A stretch of DNA of 64,000 nucleotides from Arthrobacter sp. NicSoilB8 (GCF_019977355.1 NZ_AP024655.1:1364001-1428000); one strand, 5' to 3'. Shown: positions 10,188 to 20,122, numbered from the stretch's first letter. The notes: generated by a model from the letters alone, not told the origin. Numbers and translations are program-made.

Positions 10188-10259
10188 TCCGCTCTGGTGT
10201 AATGGCAGCACCCCGGCCTTTGGAGCCGTGGAGTATAGGTTCGAGTCCTATGGGCGGAA
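10188..10259 (+). tRNA. tRNA-Gln (anticodon TTG)
   Basis: A 72-nt cloverleaf is visible. Acceptor TCCGCTC (10188-10194) pairs with GGGCGGA (10252-10258), the discriminator is A, and CCA is not encoded. The D-arm contains GGTGTAATGGCAGCAC. The anticodon loop CTTTGGA gives TTG at 10220-10222. The T-arm is ATAGG-TTCGAGT-CCTAT. One C-T mismatch closes the anticodon stem. It lies 43 bp upstream of glmU. Confidence 0.95.
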
Positions 10260-10301
10260 CTGGCGAGACACACTGCGCAACCAAGCAAGGAGAGCCAATA
10301 C

Positions 10302-11828
10302 GTGAGCCCCGAGAACACTGGCCCAGCCGCCGTGATCGTCCTAGCCGCAGGGGCCGGTACCCGGATGAAATCCCGTACGCCGAAGATTCTCCACGAAATC
10401 GGCGGCCGCTCCCTGGTCGGCCACGCCCTGCAGGCCGCCCGCAGCGTGCACCCCCGCGAACTTGCCCTGGTGGTCCGGCATGAACGCGACCTCGTGGCCG
10501 CCCACGTCGCCGCCCTCGATCCGAAAGCCCTGATCGTGGACCAGGACGACGTGCCCGGCACAGGCCGCGCGGTCGAAGCCGCACTGGAGGCCCTCGACGC
10601 CCTTCACCCCGAAGGACTGTTGAGCGGCACCGTCGTTGTCACGTACGGAGACGTCCCGCTGCTCACCGGCGGACTGCTTGCCGAGCTCGTCGCCGTCCAC
10701 GAGGCCGACGGGAACGCCGTCACGGTCCTGACCGCCGTGCTTGAGGACGCCGCCGGTTACGGCCGCATCCTCCGGGCCGGCGACGGCACCGTCACCGGCA
10801 TCCGCGAGCACAAGGACGCCACCGAGGCTGAACGCGAAATCCGCGAAATCAACTCCGGCATCTACGCCTTCGACGCCGCCGTCCTGCGGGAGGCGCTGGT
10901 GCACATCACCACCGACAACGCCCAGGGTGAAAAGTACCTCACCGATGTCCTGGCCCTGGCCCGCGCTGCGGGCGGCCGCGTTGCCGCCGTCGTCACCGAA
11001 GACCGCTGGCAGGTTGAGGGCGCGAACGACCGCGTCCAGCTCTCGGCCCTCGGCGCCGAGCACAACCGCCGCACGGTCGAGGCCTGGATGCGCGCGGGCG
11101 TGACCGTCGTGGATCCCGCCACCACGTGGATCGACTCCACGGTGACGCTCGACGAAGACGTCCGTCTCCTGCCCAACACCCAGCTGCACGGCGCCACCTC
11201 GGTGGCGCGCGACGCCGTCGTCGGCCCCGACACCACCCTGACCGATGTCACGGTGGGGGAGGGAGCCACGGTGCTCCGCACGCACGGCTCCGGCTCCACG
11301 ATCGGTGCCCGCGCCAGCGTCGGTCCCTTCACGTACCTGCGTCCCGGCACCGTCCTGGGCGAGACCGGCAAGATCGGCGCGTTTTACGAGACCAAGAACG
11401 TCACGATCGGCCGCGGCTCGAAGCTGTCCCACCTTGGCTACGCGGGAGACGCGGAAATCGGCGAGAACACCAACATCGGCTGCGGCAACATCACCGCCAA
11501 CTACGACGGCGAGAAGAAGCACCGCACGGTGATCGGCTCCGGCGTGCGCACCGGTTCCAACACCGTGTTCGTGGCTCCGGTGCGCGTGGGGGACGGCGCC
11601 TACAGCGGCGCCGGTGCGATCATCCGCCAGGACGTCCCGGCCGGTGCCCTCGCAGTCTCGCTTGCCAGGCAGCGGAACGCGGAGGGCTGGGTTGCGGCCA
11701 ACCGCCCCGGGTCCGTTTCTGCCGCCCTGGCCGAATCCGCCGCCTTGGCCGAATCCGCCCTGGCCGAATCCGCTGACGCGGACGCCCCGACTTCCTCCAC
11801 TACTCCGGCACCGACAGAAGAGGGCTAG
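10302..11828 (+). CDS. glmU: Bifunctional UDP-GlcNAc pyrophosphorylase / GlcN-1-P acetyltransferase GlmU
   Basis: This 508-residue bifunctional enzyme acetylates glucosamine-1-P and then uridylates it to UDP-GlcNAc, the precursor of peptidoglycan and other wall polymers. The N-terminal nucleotidyltransferase motif LAAGAGTRMKS is at 14-24, with YGDVPLL further on. The C-terminal left-handed beta-helix contains YETKNVTIGRGSKLSHLGYAGDAEIG and NITANYDGEKKHRT. The start is a GTG at 10302 with AAGGAG 9 nt upstream. The last ~45 residues are an Ala/Glu/Ser-rich tail coded by a 15-bp repeat (CTGGCCGAATCCGCC-like, ~11727-11774), probably disordered. It precedes prs by 5 bp, likely one operon. Confidence 0.97.
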   Translation: MSPENTGPAAVIVLAAGAGTRMKSRTPKILHEIGGRSLVGHALQAARSVHPRELALVVRHERDLVAAHVAALDPKALIVDQDDVPGTGRAVEAALEALDALHPEGLLSGTVVVTYGDVPLLTGGLLAELVAVHEADGNAVTVLTAVLEDAAGYGRILRAGDGTVTGIREHKDATEAEREIREINSGIYAFDAAVLREALVHITTDNAQGEKYLTDVLALARAAGGRVAAVVTEDRWQVEGANDRVQLSALGAEHNRRTVEAWMRAGVTVVDPATTWIDSTVTLDEDVRLLPNTQLHGATSVARDAVVGPDTTLTDVTVGEGATVLRTHGSGSTIGARASVGPFTYLRPGTVLGETGKIGAFYETKNVTIGRGSKLSHLGYAGDAEIGENTNIGCGNITANYDGEKKHRTVIGSGVRTGSNTVFVAPVRVGDGAYSGAGAIIRQDVPAGALAVSLARQRNAEGWVAANRPGSVSAALAESAALAESALAESADADAPTSSTTPAPTEEG

Positions 11829-11833
11829 CAATC

Positions 11834-12814
11834 ATGAGCGAAATTACGGCACACGGCGAGAAGAAGCTGGTGCTGGCCGCGGGGCGCGCGCACCCTGAGC
11901 TGGCGAAGGAGATCGCGAAGGAGCTGGGCACCGAGCTGCTGCCCCTGGACGCCTACGACTTCGCCAACGGCGAGATCTACGTCCGGGCCGGCGAGAGCGT
12001 CCGCGGTACCGATGCCTTCGTCATCCAGGCCCACCCGGCCCCGCTGAACAACTGGCTCATGGAACAGCTGATCATGATCGATTCGCTTAAGCGGGCTTCC
12101 GCCAAGCGCATCACGGTCGTGTCCCCGTTCTACCCCTACGCCCGGCAGGACAAGAAGGGCCGCGGCCGCGAGCCGATCTCGGCACGCCTCGTCGCCGACC
12201 TGTACAAGACCGCCGGCGCCGACCGCATCATGAGCGTGGACCTGCACACCTCCCAGATCCAGGGCTTCTTCGACGGCCCCGTGGACCACCTCATGGCCAT
12301 TCCGCTCCTGGCCGACTACATCCGCACCCGCGTCGGCTCGGACAAGGTCACGGTGGTCTCCCCGGACACCGGCCGCGTCCGCGTCGCCGAGCAGTGGGCC
12401 GAGCGCCTTGGCGGCGCGCCGCTGGCCTTCGTGCACAAGAGCCGCGACCTCACCGTGCCCAACCAGGCCGTCTCCAAGACCGTCGTGGGCCAGATCGAGG
12501 GCCGCACCTGTGTCCTGATCGACGACATGATCGACACCGGCGGAACCATCTCCGGCGCCGTCCAGGTGCTCAAGAACGCCGGGGCCAAGGATGTCATCAT
12601 CGCCGCGACCCACGCCGTGTTCTCCGATCCGGCGGCCCGCCGGCTGTCCGAGTCCGGCGCCCGCGAGGTCGTGGTCACCAACACGCTGCCGATCACCTCG
12701 GACAAACACTTCCCGCAGCTGACCGTGCTGTCCATCGCGCCGCTGATCGCGCGCGCCATCCGCGAAGTGTTCGACGACGGCTCGGTCACCAGTCTCTTCG
12801 ACGGCAACGCATAG
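11834..12814 (+). CDS. prs: Ribose-phosphate pyrophosphokinase (PRPP synthetase)
   Basis: This 326-residue enzyme makes PRPP from ribose-5-P and ATP for purine, pyrimidine, His, Trp and NAD synthesis. In actinobacteria PRPP also feeds decaprenyl-phosphoryl ribose. The flexible-loop and ATP region YARQDKKGRGREPISARLVADL is present, followed by the metal-binding DLHTSQIQGFF. The PRPP-binding loop VLIDDMIDTGGTISGA is near the C-terminal third. It begins 5 bp after glmU, as in M. tuberculosis (glmU-prsA), and is followed by a hairpin. Confidence 0.97.
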   Translation: MSEITAHGEKKLVLAAGRAHPELAKEIAKELGTELLPLDAYDFANGEIYVRAGESVRGTDAFVIQAHPAPLNNWLMEQLIMIDSLKRASAKRITVVSPFYPYARQDKKGRGREPISARLVADLYKTAGADRIMSVDLHTSQIQGFFDGPVDHLMAIPLLADYIRTRVGSDKVTVVSPDTGRVRVAEQWAERLGGAPLAFVHKSRDLTVPNQAVSKTVVGQIEGRTCVLIDDMIDTGGTISGAVQVLKNAGAKDVIIAATHAVFSDPAARRLSESGAREVVVTNTLPITSDKHFPQLTVLSIAPLIARAIREVFDDGSVTSLFDGNA

Positions 12815-12836
12815 AAAACGCATCAATAAGGCCCGT

Positions 12837-12866
12837 GCGGGCACGTTTTCACGAATGCGTGCCCGC
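12837..12866 (+). terminator. Hairpin after prs
   Basis: GCGGGCACG (12837-12845) pairs perfectly with CGTGCCCGC (12858-12866) across a 12-nt loop that starts TTTT. It lies 23 bp after the prs stop and probably ends the glmU-prs transcript. The remaining ~220 bp to rplY show no gene. Confidence 0.65.
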
Positions 12867-13092
12867 GCTGGTAGCCTTGTACCGAAACCTTGGCGAGGGA
12901 GAGCGCCGGCAGACCGTCTACGTACACCGTATGCACGGGAAACCGGACTGCTGGTCTCCGTTATCGACTGGGTCTGAATCTCCTTCTGAAGGTCAGCTGC
13001 ACGGCAGCCCGGCGTTGAAGGTCGTAAACAGACCTCCGCCCTTGCTGAATACCGTTTAGTCCCGCCGCTTGAAATCCCACCAGGAGATATCC

Positions 13093-13689
13093 ATGTCTGA
13101 GCAGAAGCTCGCAGCAGAAGTACGCACCGAATTCGGCAAGGGCTTCGCCCGCCGCGCCCGCATGGCCAACCTGATCCCGGCCGTCATTTACGGCCACGGC
13201 GCCGAGCCGATCCACATCACCCTGCCGGCGAAGGCCACCACCCTGGCCGTCCGCACCGCCAACGCCCTGCTGACCCTGGACATCGACGGCGAGCAGCACC
13301 TGGCCCTCGTCAAGGACATCCAGCGCAACCCGATCAAGCAGATCATCGAGCACCTCGACCTGCTGACCGTCCGCACCGGCGAGAAGGTCACCGTTGACGT
13401 TCCCGTTCACCTGACCGGCGAACTGGCTCCGGGCAACGTGTACAACCAGGAAATGACCACCGTCTCCCTCGAGGCCGAGGCAACCCACCTGCCGACCGCC
13501 ATCGAGGTCAGCATCGAGGGCCGCACCGCCGGCGAGCACGTCCACGCTTCCGACCTGGTCCTTCCGAAGGGCTCCGTCCTGCTGGCCGACGCCGAGGCTC
13601 TGGTCGTCCACATCTCCGAGGCCACGGAGGTCTCTGAGGAAGAGGCTTCGGCCGACACCACCGAAGGTTCCTCGGTCGCCGCCGAGTAA
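13093..13689 (+). CDS. rplY: 50S ribosomal protein L25/general stress protein Ctc
   Basis: This 198-residue two-domain L25 (CTC form) binds 5S rRNA. It opens SEQKLAAEVRTEFGKGFARRARM with the conserved VIYGHGAEP, then the TL5/CTC-type C-terminal beta domain (VDVPVHLTGEL...) and an acidic Ser/Glu tail. The start is the ATG at 13093 because AGGAG lies 7 nt upstream; an upstream in-frame ATG at 13069 lacks a site. It precedes pth, as in mycobacteria (rplY-pth). The ~220-bp leader has no obvious ORF; autogenous control is possible but not shown. Confidence 0.95.
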   Translation: MSEQKLAAEVRTEFGKGFARRARMANLIPAVIYGHGAEPIHITLPAKATTLAVRTANALLTLDIDGEQHLALVKDIQRNPIKQIIEHLDLLTVRTGEKVTVDVPVHLTGELAPGNVYNQEMTTVSLEAEATHLPTAIEVSIEGRTAGEHVHASDLVLPKGSVLLADAEALVVHISEATEVSEEEASADTTEGSSVAAE

Positions 13690-13705
13690 TTCCGGCGCAT
13701 TTTCC

Positions 13706-13736
13706 GGCGGCCGGGTCCCTCAGGGGCCCGGCCGCC
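13706..13736 (+). terminator. Hairpin after rplY
   Basis: GGCGGCCGGG (13706-13715) pairs with CCCGGCCGCC (13727-13736). The stem continues through TCCC/GGGG to a 3-nt TCA loop, about 14 bp in all. It is 17 bp after the rplY stop. Read-through into pth, 105 bp on, is possible. Confidence 0.7.
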
Positions 13737-13841
13737 GTCGTCTCCGGTGCCCCGCTGCCCCGGAACCGGCCCGCAGCTTGCCCGCCTGAGACGCCCGCTT
13801 GCAACGCCCCGTCTGAACCTGGCCCACCGAAGGACTGATCC

Positions 13842-14429
13842 ATGACCGACACCTGGCTGATCGTAGGCCTTGGCAACCCCGGACCCGAGTACAGCCACAA
13901 CCGGCACAACGTCGGCCAGATGGTCCTGGACGAACTCGCTTCGCGTGTCGGCGGCCGCTTCAAGTCGCACAAATCCCGTGCCCAGGTCCTGGAAGGGCGC
14001 CTGGGCATCGGCGGTCCCCGGATCGTGCTGGCCAAGCCGCAGTCCTACATGAACGTCTCCGGCGGCCCGGTCTCGGCCCTGGCGCAGTTCTACGGGATCG
14101 ACCCCGCCCACGTCGTTGCCGTCCACGACGAGATCGACATCCCCTTCGACACCGTGAAGCTCAAGATCGGCGGCGGCGAAGGCGGCCACAACGGTCTGCG
14201 TGACATCTCCAAGGCCCTCGCCACCAAGGACTACCTGCGCGTGCGCGTAGGCGTGGGGCGCCCGCCCGGCCGGATGGACACCGCGGACTTCGTCCTGCGC
14301 GACTTTTCCGCCCCGGAGAAGAAGGAACTGCCCTTCCTCATCGACTCAGCGGCCGACGCCGTCGAAGTCCTGGTCAAGGACGGGCTCCTCACCGCACAGC
14401 AAAAGTTCCACCCCGCCAAGGCCCCCTAA
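13842..14429 (+). CDS. pth: Peptidyl-tRNA hydrolase
   Basis: This 195-residue hydrolase recycles peptidyl-tRNAs that fall off the ribosome. Motifs are [18 protein letters not shown] with N12 and catalytic H22, [11 protein letters not shown], the [12 protein letters not shown] aspartate, and [13 protein letters not shown]. The length is normal. It starts at the ATG at 13842 with GAAGGA about 8 nt upstream. In mycobacteria the rplY-pth end of this block is near mfd; here an ~11-kb regulator cluster, a sugar transferase and suf genes intervene. Confidence 0.97.
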   Translation: MTDTWLIVGLGNPGPEYSHNRHNVGQMVLDELASRVGGRFKSHKSRAQVLEGRLGIGGPRIVLAKPQSYMNVSGGPVSALAQFYGIDPAHVVAVHDEIDIPFDTVKLKIGGGEGGHNGLRDISKALATKDYLRVRVGVGRPPGRMDTADFVLRDFSAPEKKELPFLIDSAADAVEVLVKDGLLTAQQKFHPAKAP

Positions 14430-14638
14430 CCGCGCACCGGCAGGGTCCCCGCCAGGCTCACCGGCCGGCTCCCCGACAGGCCCCGGAAGATCCGGTTTCG
14501 TCCACATGACGGGTTTCCTTTCCAAGCTTTCGGCATTCCAGTTATGATCTGTCTACTCTCATGTCGGGGGATAGGGATACGCTACTTCTAAGTGGGCAGT
14601 TGGGGTTGCTGTCTACAAAGCGGTACGAAGGAAACTAC

Positions 14639-17383
14639 ATGTCGAGGGATTCGCTGGGCTGGGGGAATGTTTCCACTACATTGGCACCCGCCGAAGAAGA
14701 ACAAGCAGCAGGTCCGGTCGCGAGGCACGGCTGGTCCGGTCTGGCGCGGAACGCTGATGCCGAGCGTGTCCGGACGGAACTGCTTGCGCAGGACCGGATG
14801 GGCGTCGTCATCACCGGTGACCGCGGCGTCGGCAAGACGCTCGTCGGCAGGACCGCCCTCTCGGGATTCGGCCCCGAGGTCTACACCATCCAGCTCCGGA
14901 GCACAGGACCGGGTTCGGCAACACCGTACGGTTGCCTCGCGTTCACCCTGGCCCGGCTCCCGCAGAGTTCCCTTGGCTCGCCGACCGCCATCCTGCACGG
15001 CATCACCTCGCTGATCCGCGACGACGCCGCCGGCCGCCAGTGCGTGATCCTGCTCGACAACGCCGGGGCCCTCGACGAACTCAGCACCGGCGTCCTGCTG
15101 AACCTGCTGCAGACCAGGACCGCCCGGCTGATTGCCACGGCCCAGCGCACCACCGATCTTCCGCCGGACTTCTACTGGCTCATCACCTCGGGCCAGCTCG
15201 CCGAAGTCCGGCTCGCCAACCTCACCGAACTCGAAACGCTGGAGGTCCTGCAGTCAGCCTTGGGCCACCGGGTCTCGACTGCCCTGGCAAGCCAGCTGCA
15301 CCAACTGGTCGGCGGGAGCCCGACGCTCCTGCAGGCGGTCGTTTCTGAACAGATCGAACGCGGAAACCTCGTCCTGTCCGGATCGGTGTGGACCCTGCTC
15401 GATGAAGTCGTGCTGGACGGCCGCACCGCGCTGGAAGACATCGTCAGGGCCCGGTACGCCAGAGAGACGCCCGAGGCGCGGGAGGTCATCGACGTCCTTT
15501 CCTGCGCCCGGACACTGCCTTTGTCCCGGCTGGCCAGGATGTACAGCCCCGGCGTCATCGCCGACATGGAAGAAGCCGGCCAGATCGTCGTCGACCGCAC
15601 GGACCGGCACCTGGTCACGCTGGGCGACCGCTACCTCGGCGACATTGTCCGCAACTGGATGAGCGTGGAGCGCCGCCTGGAGCTCCGGGACAAGGTTCCC
15701 GGGCATCAGGAACATGAGCTTGATGAACTGACCGTCGAGGACCTGCTCGCCTACGCGGCGTGGACCCACGACTGCCACGCCCAGCTGGCGCCCGCCCACG
15801 CGCTGGCCGCGGCCAGCGCCGCCGTCAGGCTCTTTGACCCGAAGTTTGCGCTCAAATGCGCCGGCAGCCTGTCTCCCTCGGACGCCGAATGGGCCGAGGG
15901 GCAACTCCAGAAGTCGGCCGCCTACCTCCAACTCGGCCTGCCCCTGCAAGCCATGTCAGCGCTCGACGACGTCTCCGACCAGCAGGTCAACGAGCTCGCG
16001 GCCGAGGGATTTGCCGAATTCATCGCGGCGAAGGCCGACTGCATGGCCTGGCTCGAAGACCGCTCCGGCAAGGTCCCGGAACTCCTCCGGCAGGCCAGGA
16101 TCCGGCTCCAGGACCTGAGCCTGGACGATCCGCCAGCCGATCCTGCCGCGCTCTCCCGGGCCGGGCTGTGCCTGGATCTGTGCGAGTTCAATTACTTCTC
16201 CTTCATCGGGGATTTCGAGCCCATGATGGAGCGGCTCACCGCGGCAGCGACCACTGACGTGCCGGGCTCCGATCCCGTGCACCGGCTCCGGTCGGCCATC
16301 ATCCTGATGGAAGCCTTGTCCATGACGGGACGGGAACTCGATGCCCGCAAGCTCATGAGGGAAATCGGCGGGCAGCTGGGCGAATGGTCCAACGTGCCGC
16401 GCATCCGCGAAAACTTCGCCTGGCGTTCCTACAACGTCCTGTTGCTGTCCGGTCTGTGGCGCCAAGCCATCGACATGCTTAAGGACGCCAGCGGCCGGGC
16501 GGGGCACGGGCTGCATTCCGGCAGCGCCGCAACCGATCTCGCCGTGGGACTGGCCTACGTTTATGCCGGCCGCGGCTATATGGCCCTGGACCCGCTACTG
16601 GCCGCGATCGCCCAGCTTGAGGTCCGGGCGAGCCTGCAGTCCCTGCGCCAGGCCTACGCCGCCACCGCTTTCGCCTACGCGCAGACCGGCAACTCGGTCC
16701 AGGCCGCGATCTACCTGGACCGGGCCCGCTCCGCGGACGGCCCGGCCCGCTTCGCTGTCAGCAGTTCCACGGAATTCTGCATGGACATGGCCTCGCGGTG
16801 GCTCGGTGACCCCGAGGCCAAGGACCGGCTCATCCGGGCCGGGGAGGCGCATTTCCGCAAGGGCCGCTACACCCTTGCCGGCATCTGCGTGTTCGGGGCC
16901 ACCGTGAACGGAACCGTCAAGGATTTCCTTTTCCTGGAGGAGCTGGCCGGGCTGAGGCAGGGCCCCCTCGCCGAAATGTCCCGCACGGTGGCCATCGGCA
17001 GCCGGAAGAAGGATGCCGCGATCATGCTGGAGGCCGCCGAGCAGGCCGCCGGCCTGGAACTGGACGCCGTGCAGGCCAGGTGCGCGGCGCTCGCGTTCGA
17101 CTTCGCCAAGGGCGCCGGGCTGACTGCCAGCGCCAACGCCGCGTACAGCATGCTCGAGAGCCTTTCGGAGTCTGTTCCGGCCCTGCCCATCATGCCCCGC
17201 AACAAGGGCCCGCTGCTCACGGAACGGGAGCGGCAGATCGCCACCCTTGCCGGAAACGGGGTCTCCAACAAGGATATCGCCCTGGAGGTGGGCATTTCGG
17301 TCAGGACGGTGGAGGGCCACCTGTACCAGGTGTTCACGAAGCTCGGTGTTTCTTCGCGAAGTGATCTGCTTGGACTCATCTAG
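14639..17383 (+). CDS. LAL-type LuxR family regulator 1 (ATPase + helical repeats + HTH)
   Basis: This 914-residue protein has an N-terminal STAND-like ATPase (Walker A GDRGVGKT 60-67; Walker B VILLDN 136-141, where Asn follows Asp). A long Ala/Leu-rich helical middle probably contains TPR-like repeats. A C-terminal LuxR HTH lies at about 858-914 (LTERERQIATLAGNGVSNKD, then VRTVEGHLYQVFTKLGV). The ATG at 14639 has AAGGA 6 nt upstream; an in-frame ATG at 14561 is less likely. Such LAL/MalT-like regulators usually switch on secondary-metabolite, sugar or polysaccharide genes on ligand and ATP binding; the ligand here is unknown. It is first of four tandem paralogues and its 3' end overlaps the next gene. 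Confidence 0.88.
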   Translation: MSRDSLGWGNVSTTLAPAEEEQAAGPVARHGWSGLARNADAERVRTELLAQDRMGVVITGDRGVGKTLVGRTALSGFGPEVYTIQLRSTGPGSATPYGCLAFTLARLPQSSLGSPTAILHGITSLIRDDAAGRQCVILLDNAGALDELSTGVLLNLLQTRTARLIATAQRTTDLPPDFYWLITSGQLAEVRLANLTELETLEVLQSALGHRVSTALASQLHQLVGGSPTLLQAVVSEQIERGNLVLSGSVWTLLDEVVLDGRTALEDIVRARYARETPEAREVIDVLSCARTLPLSRLARMYSPGVIADMEEAGQIVVDRTDRHLVTLGDRYLGDIVRNWMSVERRLELRDKVPGHQEHELDELTVEDLLAYAAWTHDCHAQLAPAHALAAASAAVRLFDPKFALKCAGSLSPSDAEWAEGQLQKSAAYLQLGLPLQAMSALDDVSDQQVNELAAEGFAEFIAAKADCMAWLEDRSGKVPELLRQARIRLQDLSLDDPPADPAALSRAGLCLDLCEFNYFSFIGDFEPMMERLTAAATTDVPGSDPVHRLRSAIILMEALSMTGRELDARKLMREIGGQLGEWSNVPRIRENFAWRSYNVLLLSGLWRQAIDMLKDASGRAGHGLHSGSAATDLAVGLAYVYAGRGYMALDPLLAAIAQLEVRASLQSLRQAYAATAFAYAQTGNSVQAAIYLDRARSADGPARFAVSSSTEFCMDMASRWLGDPEAKDRLIRAGEAHFRKGRYTLAGICVFGATVNGTVKDFLFLEELAGLRQGPLAEMSRTVAIGSRKKDAAIMLEAAEQAAGLELDAVQARCAALAFDFAKGAGLTASANAAYSMLESLSESVPALPIMPRNKGPLLTERERQIATLAGNGVSNKDIALEVGISVRTVEGHLYQVFTKLGVSSRSDLLGLI

Positions 17384-20075
17384 GGGCCCGGGGGGAGTCC
17401 CCGGCAGCGAGGCGACCCGCGCCTTGACCGGGAGGTCGGATGACCTGATGTCGGCGGTCGAGGCCCTCCAGGGCGGCAGCCACGTGGCCGTGTTCATTCT
17501 CGCCGACAGCGGCATGGGCAAATCCAGGCTCATCGAAGCCGTTGTGGCGGAACTGGGATCCGAGGTGACTCCGGTGCGGATCCACGGCAGTGCCTCGCTG
17601 TCCAAGGTGCCATACGGTGTGCTTGGCCCTTTCATCGTCGGACTGCCGGTTCAGGAGGCGACGTCGCAGCTGGCCGTGCTCAGGACCCTGTGGTCGCACC
17701 TGGAAGAGCAGAAGCGCGCCACGCAGAAGCCCCTGCTGCTCATCGTCGACGACGCCCACGACCTCGACGAGGCGACGGCGGGAATCCTGGCGGAACTGGC
17801 CGCGGCCGGCTGGGCGAAGCTGCTCGTGGGAGCGGCCGCCCGCCCCGGATTGCCGGAACCGCTCCTGCAGCTCTGGTTTGAAGGCATCGCCGAACGGCAC
17901 GACCTCCGGCCGCTGACCCTCGCGCAGACCACGGAGATGCTGGAGGGCGAGCTCGGCTCGCAGGTGCTGCCCAATGTCGCCGAAATCCTGTGGGAAGCCT
18001 CCGGCGGCAACCCGATGCTTCTCAACGGGCTCCTGGACGATGCCCGAAAGGACGGGACACTGCTCCGGCGCAACGGCGTGTGGCTGTTCACCCGGCACCT
18101 GAACAGCCACGGCGACAGGCTGACCGACGTCGTGCGGCGCCAGCTGCTGCTGCGTTCGCCGGAAGAACGGCAGGCGCTAAACCTCGTGGCGCTGGCCGAA
18201 CCCGTGTCCAGGGAACTGATCGAGTCTGTGGTCGGCGAAGGGGCCGTGGGGTCCCTGATCGACAGCGAACTGATCCGGGTGACGGACCCGGCCACCGGTG
18301 AGCTGCGGCTGTGGCACACCGTCTACGGCGACACCTTGCGGAACCTGATCTCGCCGGCAAGGAGCCTCCAGCTTCGGCAGAGCCTGCTGCGCCGCATGGA
18401 CAGCGAGCCGACGTCGGCCGAAGGGCTGCTGCGCCACGTGAGCTGGTCGATCGAATGCGGTGCGGAGGTCGAGGACCGGCAGCTCCTGCGGGCCGCGGTC
18501 CTGGCCAGCAGACTCTACGAGGACGACCTTGCTCGCAAGGCTGCCGGCCTGGTGAAAGATCCGGAACTGCAGATGGCGGCCCGTGCCGTGATAGCACGGA
18601 CGCGCTACAACGCCTCCGACTACGTTGCGGCGCGGGAAATCCTCGACGCGGATTTCGGCCAGGGCACCACCCTCCCCAGCCTGCTGGCCGGAACCCTGCT
18701 GTGGGCCGCGGTGCTGTCCGCCCTGGGCCACACGCCGGCAGACATCATGGAGCGGGCCCGGGTGCTGCAGCCCGCCGGGGAACGGCTGGCCCAGGCCCGG
18801 CCGGAGGACGCCGCAGCCATTCGCGCCGCCATAGCGGAGCGAATGGAAACCATGGAAGCCATGGTCATGGCCCTGGCAGGCGAGTACCTGCCCGCCCCTG
18901 CCGCAGCGGGGGTGGCCGCCGGGACCCGTCCGGCGAACAACCTTGAAGCGACGTTCCGGCTCTGCGTCGACGCGGAGCGGCTCCTGGCCGCCGGCAAGGG
19001 ACTGAGCGCGTTTGCCGTGATGTCCCAGGCAATCGAAGCCGCCGGAGCCGACCATGACGAGCTGTACTTCCTCGCCGACTTCCTGGTGGTCCGTGCGGCC
19101 GCGCCCGCGATCCAGGCCGGGGACTGGCAGGCCGCGGAAACCCTCCTGACCGGCGTTGTCGCCGGATCCGAACCCAGCCTGATTTCCTTCGGCGGGGGCG
19201 TCCACGCGGCCCACGGCATCATCCTGCTGTACCAGGGCAAGGCCGCCCAGGCGTTGAACACCCTCAGTGCCGCGCTCGAAGCGCTGCGCCTGACCGACCC
19301 CCAGCAGCTCTTCGCCTTCACGGCGGCCATGGCCTTTGCGGCCGCCGCCGAAGTCGGCGCCCAAACAAAGGCAGAGCTTTTCCTCGCCGACTTCGAGAAC
19401 GCCCCTGCGGCGTTGCCGCGGTACATGCGCGCCCTGGCCGCGATGGCCGTGGTTTATGGAAAGGCCAGGCTCGGGAACTACCCCGGCGCCATCGAGGAAC
19501 TGAAGCGGCTCGGACGCCCGGACGACCCGGGAACGGACACCTCCGGCCTCGAACTCGACTCGCTGGCATTCTGCCTGGCCCTGGGGGACACGGACTCGGC
19601 GCCGAGGCTGCTGGAACTCCGGGACCGGCTCGAAGGGCCAAGGCCCGCCGCGATCTGCGCCTACGCCGCAGCACTCGGCACGGACAATGCCGCCGACCAC
19701 CTGGAGGCCGCGAAAACCTGTGAGGCAGCGGAGCTGTGGACCTTTGCCGCCCTGGCCTATGACGGCGCGGCGCACGCCTACCGGGCCGCGGGGGACACGC
19801 TGAGGGAGCGCATGGCGAACTCCCAGCGTAAGAGGTGCCTGGACCGGGCCGACGACCTCCCCGGCGAGGGCACTGCCAAGAGCGATGACTCGCTGGGTAT
19901 CCTGACCCGCCGCGAACGCGACATCGTGGCGCTCGCGGTGCGCGGCCTCACGGACCGGCAGATTGCTGCCGAACTCCAGGTGTCCGTGCGCACGGTGGAG
20001 GGCCACCTCTACCGCAGCTACGCCAAGCTGAACGTCAAGGGCCGTGAACAGTTGCCCGGTATCGGCGGACGCTAG
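17346..20075 (+). CDS. LAL-type LuxR family regulator 2
   Basis: This ~909-residue paralogue has Walker A ADSGMGKS (53-60), Walker B LLLIVDDAHDLD (131-142), a helical repeat middle, and a C-terminal HTH (LTRRERDIVALAVRGLTDRQ, then VRTVEGHLYRSYAKLNV). The start is uncertain. GTG at 17346 or 17361 would overlap gene 1 by 38 or 23 bp, suggesting translational coupling. TTG at 17424 or ATG at 17448 (GGAGG 12 nt upstream) would give a shorter N-terminus but still keep the ATPase. No promoter space exists before it, so it is probably cotranscribed with gene 1. The family role is ATP-dependent transcription activation; the target is unknown. Confidence 0.87.
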   Translation: MFLREVICLDSSRGPGGVPGSEATRALTGRSDDLMSAVEALQGGSHVAVFILADSGMGKSRLIEAVVAELGSEVTPVRIHGSASLSKVPYGVLGPFIVGLPVQEATSQLAVLRTLWSHLEEQKRATQKPLLLIVDDAHDLDEATAGILAELAAAGWAKLLVGAAARPGLPEPLLQLWFEGIAERHDLRPLTLAQTTEMLEGELGSQVLPNVAEILWEASGGNPMLLNGLLDDARKDGTLLRRNGVWLFTRHLNSHGDRLTDVVRRQLLLRSPEERQALNLVALAEPVSRELIESVVGEGAVGSLIDSELIRVTDPATGELRLWHTVYGDTLRNLISPARSLQLRQSLLRRMDSEPTSAEGLLRHVSWSIECGAEVEDRQLLRAAVLASRLYEDDLARKAAGLVKDPELQMAARAVIARTRYNASDYVAAREILDADFGQGTTLPSLLAGTLLWAAVLSALGHTPADIMERARVLQPAGERLAQARPEDAAAIRAAIAERMETMEAMVMALAGEYLPAPAAAGVAAGTRPANNLEATFRLCVDAERLLAAGKGLSAFAVMSQAIEAAGADHDELYFLADFLVVRAAAPAIQAGDWQAAETLLTGVVAGSEPSLISFGGGVHAAHGIILLYQGKAAQALNTLSAALEALRLTDPQQLFAFTAAMAFAAAAEVGAQTKAELFLADFENAPAALPRYMRALAAMAVVYGKARLGNYPGAIEELKRLGRPDDPGTDTSGLELDSLAFCLALGDTDSAPRLLELRDRLEGPRPAAICAYAAALGTDNAADHLEAAKTCEAAELWTFAALAYDGAAHAYRAAGDTLRERMANSQRKRCLDRADDLPGEGTAKSDDSLGILTRRERDIVALAVRGLTDRQIAAELQVSVRTVEGHLYRSYAKLNVKGREQLPGIGGR

Positions 20076-20094
20076 CCGCCGGGCATTCGGTCGT

Positions 20095-20122
20095 GCCGGT
20101 TGCCGGTTGCCGGTTGCCGGTT
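20095..20122 (+). repeat. Four tandem copies of a 7-bp unit
   Basis: GCCGGTT is repeated four times (20095, 20102, 20109, 20116), just after the stop of regulator 2. It is a simple slippage-prone repeat with no known role. Confidence 0.8.
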
